Of a stretch of 64,000 nucleotides of DNA, positions 26,301-34,521 are shown piece after piece. Source of the stretch: Pedobacter hartonius (GTDB taxonomy: Bacteria > Bacteroidota > Bacteroidia > Sphingobacteriales > Sphingobacteriaceae). The notes under the pieces were generated by a model that saw only the letters and a program-made list of their open reading frames with translations, was not told where the DNA came from and did no database searches. Both the position numbers and the translations under genes were made by a program. The DNA lies in the NCBI RefSeq assembly GCF_900107535.1, contig NZ_FNRA01000007.1, positions 62,001 to 126,000 on the forward strand, written 5' to 3'. The first letter of the stretch is position 1; each line of letters begins with the position of its first letter.

Positions 26301-26331
26301 CAAAAGTAAGTAAAATACTACTGATAAGCAA
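26301..26331 (-). promoter_or_regulatory. rpsP promoter (TTG-N20-TACTTTTG)
   Basis: On the minus strand TTG (26331-26329) is followed after 20 nt by a perfect TACTTTTG (26308-26301), the best-formed Bacteroidota promoter in the window. The leader would be about 50 nt. Confidence 0.7.
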
Positions 26332-26413
26332 GATGCCACAATTTTTAATTCAATTATCATAAATTTAGCCTCCAATTCAGGATATTTGGCCTGAACGAAA
26401 GACAGAAACATAT

Positions 26414-26932
26414 ATGAGAATAGCAATAGACATGGACGAAGTGCTAGCCGATCCGATCAATAAATTCATCAAACTCTATAACCGGGACTTTGGTATTCCC
26501 CTGGATACCATCCTTGATCCCGGTAATGAAATCTATCATCATGTTCCTGAACATATCAATCATAAATGGTTTGATTATATCAATGAAAAAGGATTTTTCC
26601 GGGATCTTCCTGTCATTGAAGGTAGCGTTGAAGCACTAAAAAAATTGCAGGAAAATAACGAAGTGTATATCGTTTCTGCAGCAGTAGAATTCCGCAACTC
26701 CCTGGAAGATAAAATGGACTGGCTCGAAGAAAATTTTCCATTTATATCCTGGCAAAACATCGTTTTCTGCGGAAATAAGATCATCAAAGCCGATGTCCTG
26801 ATAGACGACCGCATTAAAAACTTCGCCGACTTTGACGGCCGCAAGCTTTTATTCTCTTCCCCGCATAACATGCTGATCACAAATTACGAGCGTGTAGATA
26901 ACTGGCAGCAGGCACTGGATAAACTGTTATAA
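26414..26932 (+). CDS. 5'(3')-deoxyribonucleotidase, NT5C/HAD family
   Basis: The 172-residue protein starts with the HAD nucleophile motif MRIAIDMDEVLADPINKFI (DMDEV). Motif II is IVSAAVEF (~94-101), and motif III/IV is KADVLIDDRIKNF (~125-137). The C-terminus carries FDGRKLLFSSPHN. Members dephosphorylate deoxynucleoside monophosphates in the cytoplasm. It is a stand-alone gene divergent from rpsP (170 bp) and convergent with pfkA; a long hairpin starts at its stop. Confidence 0.88.
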   Translation: MRIAIDMDEVLADPINKFIKLYNRDFGIPLDTILDPGNEIYHHVPEHINHKWFDYINEKGFFRDLPVIEGSVEALKKLQENNEVYIVSAAVEFRNSLEDKMDWLEENFPFISWQNIVFCGNKIIKADVLIDDRIKNFADFDGRKLLFSSPHNMLITNYERVDNWQQALDKLL

Positions 26933-26991
26933 AATGGTCAATCAATGCTTCATACCGCTAATTGCGTCAGGAAGCATTGATTGTACCATTT
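26932..26991. repeat. Long hairpin 3 between nucleotidase and pfkA
   Basis: Arms 26932-26951 and 26971-26991 are complementary over 20 bp with one bulged T, enclosing a 19-nt loop that starts AT-ACCGCT. The loop shares the 7-mer TACCGCT with hairpin 1, at a similar distance from the stem. It may be the shared terminator of the two convergent genes. Confidence 0.8.
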
Positions 26992-27033
26992 CTTTCAGCG
27001 AAGCCAGAAGATTTCCTCTAAACTCCCTGCAAA

Positions 27034-28017
27034 TTACAGTGACAGTATCTCTACCAGCTTTAGCCAAACAGGGCTCACTTCTTCCGCGTCAATATGTTTA
27101 ATCGCATGGTCAAACGGAGTAAAAACAATCTCCTTATTGATCTGCCCTACCATTTTGCCCGATTCTCCGTGTAAAAGCCCTTCAACGGCAGCAACACCAA
27201 AACGGCTCGCCAGTACCCTGTCCATACAACTCGGCTTACCACCACGCTGGATATGCCCCAAAACAGAAACCCTGATATCATAATTAGGGAAGTTCTCTTT
27301 CAACACTTCTCCTACATTAAACGCGCCGCCTGCATCATCACCCTCCGCAACGATAATGATCTTTGATGATTTGTCTTTGCGTCCGTATTCCAGCCTCTTG
27401 ATCAATCCTTCAACCCCCATATTGGCTTCAGGAATCATGATTGCTTCGGCACCTACGCCTATTCCGCTTCTCAGCGCAATCAGACCTGAATCACGCCCCA
27501 TTACCTCAACAATGAAAAGTCTGTCATGAGATTCTGCAGTATCCCTGATCTTATCAATAGCATTCACAACAGTATTGATCGCGGTGTCGTATCCGATGGT
27601 AAAATCGGTTCCTGCAAGGTCATTATCAATTGTTCCCGGTAATCCGATCACAGGGATATCAAACTCAGCGGTAAATAAATTTGCCCCAGTGAACGTTCCG
27701 TCTCCGCCAATCACTACCAATGCATCAATATGATGCACCTTTAGCTGATCATACGCCTTTTGTCTGCCTTCTTTTGTACGGAATTCATCACTTCGTGCCG
27801 TTTTAAGAATAGTCCCGCCACGCTGTATGATATTGGCTACCGACTTACGCTCCATCGGAAGAAAATCACCATTAATTAATCCCTCATATCCCCTATACAC
27901 GCCAAAAACGCTCAAATCATAATATATTCCCGCTCTTACTACTGCCCTTATGGCAGCATTCATTCCCGGTGCGTCTCCTCCTGATGTTAATACAGCAATG
28001 TTTTTAATCTTGTTCAT
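27034..28017 (-). CDS. pfkA: 6-phosphofructokinase (ATP-dependent)
   Basis: The 327-residue length is typical. LTSGGDAPGMNAAIRA (~10-25) is the ATP loop, VIGGDGTFTGA (~102-112) binds magnesium-ATP, GTIDNDLAGTDFTIGYDTA (~129-147) is the PFK signature with the catalytic aspartate, and MGRDSGLIAL (~173-182) and GHIQRGGKPS (~255-264) contact fructose-6-phosphate. The glycine at the GGDGT position favours ATP over pyrophosphate (family rule). It is 6 nt downstream of dsbD, so read-through transcription is likely. Confidence 0.96.
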   Translation of the reverse strand: MNKIKNIAVLTSGGDAPGMNAAIRAVVRAGIYYDLSVFGVYRGYEGLINGDFLPMERKSVANIIQRGGTILKTARSDEFRTKEGRQKAYDQLKVHHIDALVVIGGDGTFTGANLFTAEFDIPVIGLPGTIDNDLAGTDFTIGYDTAINTVVNAIDKIRDTAESHDRLFIVEVMGRDSGLIALRSGIGVGAEAIMIPEANMGVEGLIKRLEYGRKDKSSKIIIVAEGDDAGGAFNVGEVLKENFPNYDIRVSVLGHIQRGGKPSCMDRVLASRFGVAAVEGLLHGESGKMVGQINKEIVFTPFDHAIKHIDAEEVSPVWLKLVEILSL

Positions 28018-28023
28018 TCTTTG

Positions 28024-29727
28024 TTATTTCTTGGATGCTTTAAATTTATCGAGTCCGCTTTTTAAATAAGCAGCGTATAGTTTTGCGTCAAAGACCGCCC
28101 CCTGTGGTGCAACCAGCGGAACCAGGTCCTGTCCCGCCATCACATAAAACGGCTGAGAATTGGCATTGTATTTCGAGGCCTGGAAATCTCCGTTCCATCT
28201 CCCCAGGTCATCGGTCGTCGTGCGCAAAATTTTTGAATAATGCACTTTTTCAACAGGCATCTTTACAGAACGTTCATCCACATATAATTGGATCAAGACA
28301 AATTCATCTTTTATCAGGTGGCCCACTTCAGGATCTATCCATACCTTATCTTCCATTTTCCGGCAGTTCACACAGGCATGGCCGGTAAAATCTATCAGAA
28401 CCGGTTTATTTACCTTTTTGGCATAAGCAAGGCCTTCGTCTAAATCAAAAAAGGCGTTAAATCCATGCGGGGGATGAAGCACATCGTTATATTTTACTGC
28501 AGCCGGAAAAGATGCTGATCCGGCAGGCTCAGTGCTGCCTGTACCCCCAAGTATAAAATCCTGGGTATTTAACGGCGGCGCGATCCCGCTTAAGATATTA
28601 ACCGGCGCTCCCCACAGGCCGGGAACAAGGTATATCGCAAACGAAAAGGACAGAATAGCGAAGAACAACCTCGGTACGGTAACATACGGAACGTCACTGT
28701 CATGAGAGAATTTTAGTTTTCCAATGATGTACATACCCATCAAGGTGAAGATCACGATCCATAATACCAGGAAAATTTCCCTGTCAAACCATTCCCAATG
28801 CCATACCAGATCGGCCGCAGATAAAAACTTCAGCGCCAGGGCAAGCTCCAGAAAACCAAGACATACCTTCAGGCTGTTTAACCAACCTCCTGATTTAGGC
28901 ATACTGTTTAAAAATCCCGGGAATACGGCTGATAGCGTAAAAGGCAATGCCAGTGCAAGTGCAAAACCAAACATACCAATGGCAGGTGCAAGGATCTCCC
29001 CTTTAGAACTTGCCTGTACAAGCAGAGTACCTATAATAGGTCCTGTACAGGAGAAAGAAACCAGCGCCAGTGAAGCCGCCATAAAAAATATCCCGCCCAA
29101 CCCTTTACTGTTGTCCGCCTTCTGGTCTATCTTGTTTACCAATGAACTTGGCAGGTTGATTTCGAAGGCACCAAAGAAGGAAATTGCGAAGACAACCAGC
29201 AGGATAAAAAAGGTAAAGTTAAATATACCGCTGCTGCTCAGTTCATTGAGCTTGGCAGATCCAAAAACCACCGTAATAAACAGCCCGAATGCCACATAGA
29301 TAATAATAATAGATATTCCATAGATCAGCGCCTGCCCGATTCCTTTGGCCTTACTTCCCGCCCTCTTGGTAAAATAGCTCACCGTGAGCGGTACCATTGG
29401 AAAAATACAGGGCATCAGAAAAGCAATGAAACCACCGATCAGACCCTGGATAAAGGTTTGCCATAATGTTTGCTCCTGGTCAGTTGATCCATTCGATTGC
29501 ACGGACTTAGTTTCCGCAGCAGCAACCGTAGCTTTGCCGGTATCTTTTTTTAGCGTATCCTTTACTGCAGCATTTGCGGCACTGTCAGCCGGAGACCCGA
29601 TTTCTGTAAATTGAATATCATCACTGACCGCAGTTGAGTCCTGCTGCTGTACAAAGGCAAAACTTTGTCCCTGCTGCATAAAAAATGCCCCCAGTACCAG
29701 AAAAAACACTAAAATTAACTTATTCAT
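28024..29727 (-). CDS. dsbD: DsbD-like thiol:disulfide interchange protein (CcdA core plus C-terminal thioredoxin)
   Basis: The 567-residue protein has a signal peptide (~1-24) and a Ser/Asp-rich linker. The CcdA-type membrane core covers ~85-385, with LMPCIFPMVPLTVSYFTKRAG (quoted in part; first redox Cys) and SFSCTGPIIGTLL (second redox Cys). The C-terminal thioredoxin domain (~425-567) has TGHACVNCRKME. The N-terminal nDsbD domain is missing and is encoded by a separate gene just upstream (29944-30393). It moves electrons from cytoplasmic thioredoxin to periplasmic proteins. A perfect terminator separates the two genes. Confidence 0.92.
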   Translation of the reverse strand: MNKLILVFFLVLGAFFMQQGQSFAFVQQQDSTAVSDDIQFTEIGSPADSAANAAVKDTLKKDTGKATVAAAETKSVQSNGSTDQEQTLWQTFIQGLIGGFIAFLMPCIFPMVPLTVSYFTKRAGSKAKGIGQALIYGISIIIIYVAFGLFITVVFGSAKLNELSSSGIFNFTFFILLVVFAISFFGAFEINLPSSLVNKIDQKADNSKGLGGIFFMAASLALVSFSCTGPIIGTLLVQASSKGEILAPAIGMFGFALALALPFTLSAVFPGFLNSMPKSGGWLNSLKVCLGFLELALALKFLSAADLVWHWEWFDREIFLVLWIVIFTLMGMYIIGKLKFSHDSDVPYVTVPRLFFAILSFSFAIYLVPGLWGAPVNILSGIAPPLNTQDFILGGTGSTEPAGSASFPAAVKYNDVLHPPHGFNAFFDLDEGLAYAKKVNKPVLIDFTGHACVNCRKMEDKVWIDPEVGHLIKDEFVLIQLYVDERSVKMPVEKVHYSKILRTTTDDLGRWNGDFQASKYNANSQPFYVMAGQDLVPLVAPQGAVFDAKLYAAYLKSGLDKFKASKK

Positions 29728-29773
29728 GTTGTTTTTATTTTATTTATTCATTATTGCTGTAACCGCTATACTG

Positions 29774-29796
29774 ACGGCCTCTTGCTATGAGGCCGT
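29774..29796. other. Hairpin in dsbD leader
   Basis: ACGGCCTC pairs perfectly with GAGGCCGT around a 7-nt loop, about 47 nt upstream of the dsbD start. There is no T-run, so it is not a terminator; it may be a leader structure. Confidence 0.5.
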
Positions 29797-29884
29797 GAAA
29801 TTACTTATAATTTCTTGTTTAAAAAGTTTTGATCCCGGTCGTCCTTAATATTTTACTATTCATGGATATTCATCCGCCGGGACA

Positions 29885-29921
29885 AAACAAAGAGCCCCGG
29901 AAATTCCGGGGCTCTTTGTTT
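29885..29921. terminator. Strong bidirectional terminator between nDsbD gene and dsbD
   Basis: An 18-bp perfect stem (29885-29902 with 29904-29921, e.g. AGAGCCCCGGAA) is flanked by A/T-rich ends. It lies 22 nt after the nDsbD stop, so dsbD must have its own promoter in the remaining ~155 bp. Confidence 0.9.
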
Positions 29922-29943
29922 CGACGCCTGATTAAACATTTGT

Positions 29944-30393
29944 CTATTTCACCTGCACAGAGAACTTGATCTCGTCCGGCGGCAGGCATTTTGATTCGTC
30001 GCAAACCATAAATTCTACAGTTCCCGTTACGGTAGTAGCCGGTTTATTCAGCTTTATTTTTTGCTGAAATACAACTGATTTTTCAAAGTAGCCAACATTC
30101 ATATCAAAAACCTTTTCAAATTTTGACAATGGTTTGGGCTCAGTAGTAACACCCACTTTAGTAAATTCCTTTGACGGATTAAATGTAATAGTTGTCTTTA
30201 CAGGCCCGCCGGGTTTAACCGTTTGGGAATAGATATGCCATCCGTCCTGTATCGTTGCTTTAATATAAACTATCGCTTCAGTATTGCTGATTTTTTTTTG
30301 CGCATAAGACCAGGTTACCGGAGTTTCGATCTGGGCTGAGGCTGCCAGAACGGTAAACAATAACATTGCAAATACTAAGGTTACTTTTTTCAT
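29944..30393 (-). CDS. Separate DsbD N-terminal-domain protein (nDsbD)
   Basis: The 149-residue protein has a signal peptide (~1-20, ending AASAQ) and one immunoglobulin-like domain. VCDESKCLPPDEIKF (~129-143) contains the CxxxxC pair that matches the nDsbD active site of proteobacterial DsbD. QDGWHIYSQTVKPGGPV is also characteristic. It would take electrons from the membrane part encoded downstream and deliver them to periplasmic thiol partners. It lies 48 nt after birA on the same strand; a terminator follows it. Confidence 0.85.
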   Translation of the reverse strand: MKKVTLVFAMLLFTVLAASAQIETPVTWSYAQKKISNTEAIVYIKATIQDGWHIYSQTVKPGGPVKTTITFNPSKEFTKVGVTTEPKPLSKFEKVFDMNVGYFEKSVVFQQKIKLNKPATTVTGTVEFMVCDESKCLPPDEIKFSVQVK

Positions 30394-30441
30394 GGTTATA
30401 ATTTAGTTGGTGTGTTCTTATTTATTTTTGGTTGGTTATGG

Positions 30442-31209
30442 TTAAATGAATTCGATCTCTTTAAAATTATACGACATTATCCCTGATCCGGTTTCCATAC
30501 TTAAAAAACCTGTATCACTTACATCAACGATCTTTCCTTCTATAATCTGGCCATTTTGGCGGTAAGGAGCCTTTATATTGAACCGGTAAAGAAAATTCAA
30601 ATATTCTTCCCGTAATATTTTATAGTTTCCCGCTCTTAATTTTAGATACCTCACTTCTATATGACTGCAAATTTGAGCCAAAAGCGATATTAAATTAACA
30701 TGTTGGTGTAAAATTTGATAGACGGATCCTGCACGGTCTTCCAGGCCTGCTTCAAAAACTTCCTGGTTCACATTGATCCCTATTCCGATAATACTGGCTT
30801 TGATACGGTTCCCCGATAACACATTTTCTATCAGTATGCCGCCTATCTTTTTCGTACCGAAATAAATATCATTGGGCCATTTGATCGTTAAGCCCTCCCC
30901 TGTTAAAGTTTTCAAGGCATGCTGGATCGCTACACTTACAGCCATGTTAAGGGTAAATTGTGCGGCGGGCGCAAGAAATTCAGGGTAGAGCAGGATACTG
31001 AAGGTCAGGTTTTTTCCGGGTTCGACATGCCAGTTGCTCTCCACCTGCCCTCTTCCGGCATATTGATTCTCTGCCATAATAACAGTTCCTTCGGGTAATG
31101 GCTCGGAATTTGACACCATACTTTTCAAAAAGTTGTTGGTAGAATCAACCGCTGATAATTTGATAAGATTTTGACCAACAAATAATGTTGAAAAAGTGTT
31201 ATTTTGCAA
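30442..31209 (-). CDS. birA: Biotin--[acetyl-CoA-carboxylase] ligase
   Basis: The 255-residue protein is the catalytic and C-terminal part only; there is no N-terminal DNA-binding domain, so it is a class I ligase that does not repress transcription. AENQYAGRGQVESNW holds the GRGxx biotinyl-AMP loop (~52-55). IKWPNDIYFGTKKIGGIL (~109-126) carries the catalytic lysine region, followed by VIGIGINVNQ-like ASIIGIGINVNQEV. It charges biotin carboxyl carrier protein. A perfect -7 box lies 26 nt before its start, and it is divergent from rsfS. Confidence 0.94.
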   Translation of the reverse strand: MQNNTFSTLFVGQNLIKLSAVDSTNNFLKSMVSNSEPLPEGTVIMAENQYAGRGQVESNWHVEPGKNLTFSILLYPEFLAPAAQFTLNMAVSVAIQHALKTLTGEGLTIKWPNDIYFGTKKIGGILIENVLSGNRIKASIIGIGINVNQEVFEAGLEDRAGSVYQILHQHVNLISLLAQICSHIEVRYLKLRAGNYKILREEYLNFLYRFNIKAPYRQNGQIIEGKIVDVSDTGFLSMETGSGIMSYNFKEIEFI

Positions 31210-31235
31210 TAGTTGATTTTATAGTTGTTATTTAT

Positions 31236-31243
31236 CAAAAATA
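31236..31243 (-). promoter_or_regulatory. -7 promoter box TATTTTTG of birA
   Basis: On the minus strand a perfect TAnnTTTG lies 26 nt upstream of the birA ATG. The surrounding 44-bp birA/rsfS gap is extremely A+T-rich, which lowers the weight of the match. Confidence 0.4.
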
Positions 31244-31253
31244 AAACATTTTA

Positions 31254-31628
31254 ATGGTAAAAAAGAAATTAGTAAACCTTTCTACCTACCTTTCAGAAAT
31301 AGCCGTTCATGGCATGCAGGAAAAAAAGGGACATGATATTGTCCGTCTGGACTTAAGAGATCTAAATAGTTCTGTATCAGATTATTTTATAGTTTGCAAT
31401 GCAGACTCCTCAACACAGGTAAAAGCTATCGCCGATAGCGTTGAAGACGAAATTTATAAAAGCACACAATCCACGCCCTGGAGAAAAGAAGGGTTAGAAA
31501 ACGCAGAGTGGATAATATTAGATTATTTTGACGTGGTTATTCATATCTTCAAAACCGAGAAAAGAGATTTCTACGGGATTGAAGATCTTTGGGGTGATGC
31601 CCAAACGACTACTTACCAAAGCGCATAA
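31254..31628 (+). CDS. rsfS: Ribosome silencing factor RsfS
   Basis: The 124-residue protein has the core SDYFIVCNADSSTQVKAIADSVE (quoted in part; ~41-63), and EGLENAEWIILDYFDVVIHIF (~79-99) is the other RsfS signature. RsfS binds L14 on the large subunit and blocks subunit joining during slow growth or starvation. ftsH begins 34 nt after its stop on the same strand, an order I recall from other Bacteroidota. Confidence 0.94.
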   Translation: MVKKKLVNLSTYLSEIAVHGMQEKKGHDIVRLDLRDLNSSVSDYFIVCNADSSTQVKAIADSVEDEIYKSTQSTPWRKEGLENAEWIILDYFDVVIHIFKTEKRDFYGIEDLWGDAQTTTYQSA

Positions 31629-31662
31629 CCAGTTACAACCTTATACATTTTTTTGAATCACG

Positions 31663-33753
31663 ATGAAAGAGAAAGAAAATACAAAACCCAAATTAATTAA
31701 GCGAATACCAAATATTCCCAAAAAACCCCAAAAGGGTTCCAATTTTAATATATTCTGGGTTTATGCAGCTATTATATTAGGACTTGTCCTGGTTTCGGTC
31801 CTGTTTACCAACGAGACGAACAAAACCATTGATTACCGGGAATTTGAAACGAGCATGCTTATGCCGGGCGATGTTCAGAAAATTGTTGCCTACAAGTATG
31901 AGGATCTCGTTCGGGCCGACGTATTTATTAAACCTGACAGGTTAAGTCAGGAGAAATACAAAAAATACCAGACCAAAAATAATTTCGGCTCATCCGGAGG
32001 CCCTACGGTATCTTTTACCGCAGGATCGATGGATGCACTTGACAATCAGCTGAAAGAATCACAGAAAGCCATTCCTGCAGACAACCAGATCCTGGCAGAA
32101 AAGGAAACCAGGCAGAGTACATTTAATTCCTGGTTCTTCACTGTAATCATCCCTGTGTTACTGTTTATCGGATTCTGGATATTCATCATGCGCAAAATGG
32201 GAGGCGGAGCAGGCGGTGGTGGCGGACAGATCTTCAATATCGGAAAATCTAAAGCTACATTGTTCGACAAAGAAAGTCAGGTAAATGTGACCTTTAACGA
32301 TGTTGCAGGCCTCGAAGAAGCAAAACAAGAGGTAATGGAGATCGTCGATTTCCTTAAAAACCCAAAAAAATACACAAACCTGGGAGGTAAGATCCCTAAA
32401 GGAGCCTTATTGGTAGGTTCTCCGGGTACCGGTAAAACATTACTTGCCAAAGCCGTAGCCGGTGAAGCGCAGGTTCCGTTCTTCTCGCTTTCGGGTTCAG
32501 ACTTTGTGGAAATGTTTGTTGGTGTCGGTGCGTCCCGCGTGCGTGATCTCTTTAAACAGGCCAAAGACAAAGCCCCTTGTATCATCTTTATTGATGAGGT
32601 AGATGCGATAGGCCGTGCCCGTGGAAAGAACAGCATGATGGGCGGTAACGATGAACGCGAAAATACACTGAACCAGTTACTGGTTGAGATGGATGGTTTC
32701 GGAACTGACTCAGGAATTATTATACTGGCAGCTACGAACAGACCTGATGTATTGGACAGCGCTTTGCTTCGTCCGGGAAGGTTTGACAGACAGATCTCTA
32801 TCGATAAGCCTGATTTAGTAGGCAGGGAGCAGATCTTCAAAGTGCATTTGAAACCGATCAAAACTGATGTTGTAGTAGATGCCAAGAAGCTTTCTGCACA
32901 AACTCCCGGATTTGCCGGTGCCGAGATCGCTAACGTATGTAACGAGGCGGCCCTGATAGCAGCAAGAAGAAACAAAGAATCTGTAGATATGCAGGATTTC
33001 CAGGACGCTATCGACCGCGTGATTGGTGGTTTGGAGAAGAAAAATAAAATCATTTCCCCTGAGGAAAAACGTATCGTTGCTTACCATGAAGCAGGGCACG
33101 CTATTGCCGGTTGGTTCCTGGAACATGCAGATCCGCTGGTAAAAGTATCTATTGTACCACGTGGGGTTGCGGCTTTGGGTTATGCACAATACCTGCCTAA
33201 AGAGCAGTTCCTGTATACTACAGAACAGCTTACAGATGGTATGTGTATGACAATGGGCGGCCGTGTTGCGGAAGACCTCGTTTTTGGCAAGATCTCAACA
33301 GGTGCACAGAATGACCTGGAAAGAATCACTAAATTATCCTATGCAATGGTGACCATCTATGGTATGAACGCCGCTGTTGGTAACGTGTCTTTCCATGATC
33401 CCCAAAATGAATACAATTTCAACAAACCATATTCTGAAAAAACCTCTGAATTAATTGACATTGAAGTCCGTAAACTGATTGGTGACGTTTATGAAAGAAC
33501 AATGCAGTTACTGGTTGATAAAAGAGAAGGTTTGGAAAAATTAGCCGCCAAACTGTTGGAAAAAGAAATCCTGTTCCAGGCCGACCTTGAAGAGATCCTT
33601 GGTAAACGCCCGTTCGATAACCGTACCACGTACGACGAATTTGTGAACGGCACTGGAGACCAGAAACCAGCAGCTGAAGGACTGGTTCATGAAGGCGTTG
33701 GTGAAACAACAGATCCTTCCGCACCGATAAATCCTGCCCAGGCAGAATCTTAA
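31663..33753 (+). CDS. ftsH: ATP-dependent zinc metalloprotease FtsH
   Basis: The 696-residue protein has two membrane segments (~30-48 and ~158-177) around a periplasmic domain. The AAA module shows GSPGTGKTLLAKAVAG (~251), IFIDEVDAIGRARG (Walker B) and LLRPGRFDRQ (second region of homology). The peptidase domain has the zinc motif HEAGH (~474) in AYHEAGHAIAGWFLEHADPL. A glycine-rich stretch (MGGGAGGGGG) follows the second membrane segment. It degrades misfolded membrane proteins and specific regulators from the cytoplasmic face. The C-terminal 40 residues are acidic and variable. Confidence 0.97.
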   Translation: MKEKENTKPKLIKRIPNIPKKPQKGSNFNIFWVYAAIILGLVLVSVLFTNETNKTIDYREFETSMLMPGDVQKIVAYKYEDLVRADVFIKPDRLSQEKYKKYQTKNNFGSSGGPTVSFTAGSMDALDNQLKESQKAIPADNQILAEKETRQSTFNSWFFTVIIPVLLFIGFWIFIMRKMGGGAGGGGGQIFNIGKSKATLFDKESQVNVTFNDVAGLEEAKQEVMEIVDFLKNPKKYTNLGGKIPKGALLVGSPGTGKTLLAKAVAGEAQVPFFSLSGSDFVEMFVGVGASRVRDLFKQAKDKAPCIIFIDEVDAIGRARGKNSMMGGNDERENTLNQLLVEMDGFGTDSGIIILAATNRPDVLDSALLRPGRFDRQISIDKPDLVGREQIFKVHLKPIKTDVVVDAKKLSAQTPGFAGAEIANVCNEAALIAARRNKESVDMQDFQDAIDRVIGGLEKKNKIISPEEKRIVAYHEAGHAIAGWFLEHADPLVKVSIVPRGVAALGYAQYLPKEQFLYTTEQLTDGMCMTMGGRVAEDLVFGKISTGAQNDLERITKLSYAMVTIYGMNAAVGNVSFHDPQNEYNFNKPYSEKTSELIDIEVRKLIGDVYERTMQLLVDKREGLEKLAAKLLEKEILFQADLEEILGKRPFDNRTTYDEFVNGTGDQKPAAEGLVHEGVGETTDPSAPINPAQAES

Positions 33754-33769
33754 TAATTAATTTTATGGA

Positions 33770-33795
33770 GCTATCACCTTTAACAGGGTGGTAGC
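33770..33795 (+). terminator. Terminator-like hairpin after ftsH, next to LUD gene start
   Basis: GCTATCACC pairs with GGTGGTAGC (one G:T) around an 8-nt loop, followed by CATTTTTT at 33801. The ATG of the next gene begins right after the T-run, so the hairpin may also regulate that gene. Confidence 0.55.
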
Positions 33796-33808
33796 AAATC
33801 CATTTTTT

Positions 33809-34453
33809 ATGCAAGAGAATATTTCCTCAAAGGAGTTAATGTTAAAGAAGATAAGGAAAGCTCTGCTGGAAAAAAGAGATAACCCTTATCCTAATTTAGA
33901 AGAAACCCTAATCTATAAAGCCACCACGGAGATCCCGGAAGTCCTGTTTGCCGAACAGCTAACTGCTGTATCCGGCAATTTTATTTATTGTGAAAACGGC
34001 GTGGATTTTATCGAAAACCTTCTTGAACTTGCAGATAGGTTCAAATGGAGAAAGATCTATTGCTGGGAACCGGAACTTCAGGCCCTGCTTACTGCCTATG
34101 AATTTCCTTTTTACAAGACCGATAAAGAATTTGAAATGGCCGAGGTAGGTATTACCATGTGCGAAGCCTTAATTGCCCGCAATGGCTCTGTAATGGTGTC
34201 CAATCAGAACGAGGCCGGAAGAAGGTTAAGTATATTCCCCCATCATCATATTGTAATTGCACGAACAGGCCAGTTAGTGATGGATCTGAAAGATGGCTTT
34301 AAGCTGATTAAAAATAAATACGGATCCCAAATTCCGTCTATGATCAGTACCATTACCGGCCCCAGCAGGACTGCAGACATCGAAAAGACCCTTGTCCTGG
34401 GTGCCCACGGGCCTAAAGAATTGTTTGTTTTTTTAATTGATGATTTCTCTTAA
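33809..34453 (+). CDS. LUD-domain protein (LutC/YkgG-like)
   Basis: From MQENISSKELMLKKIRKALL the protein is 214 residues; an ATG 7 codons upstream lies inside the terminator-like hairpin and is less likely. GITMCEALIARNGSVMVSNQNEAGRRLSIFPHHHIVIA (seen at ~114-151) is the LUD core, and SMISTITGPSRTADIEKTLVLGAHGPKELFV is the conserved end. In Bacillus LutC belongs to the LutABC L-lactate utilisation system, but no lutA or lutB is here. Stand-alone LUD proteins are common in Bacteroidota, role unknown. Confidence 0.88.
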   Translation: MQENISSKELMLKKIRKALLEKRDNPYPNLEETLIYKATTEIPEVLFAEQLTAVSGNFIYCENGVDFIENLLELADRFKWRKIYCWEPELQALLTAYEFPFYKTDKEFEMAEVGITMCEALIARNGSVMVSNQNEAGRRLSIFPHHHIVIARTGQLVMDLKDGFKLIKNKYGSQIPSMISTITGPSRTADIEKTLVLGAHGPKELFVFLIDDFS

Positions 34454-34521
34454 AATTTTTATTTTCAAGAAATTAATCATAGGTTTATACCAAATACTAA
34501 AACAGTATACGGTTCAATACA

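Noticed and set aside
32277..33053. 258-codon minus-strand open frame within ftsH.
   Set aside because: It is antisense to the invariant ATPase core of ftsH, and its serine-rich composition is typical of antisense reading.
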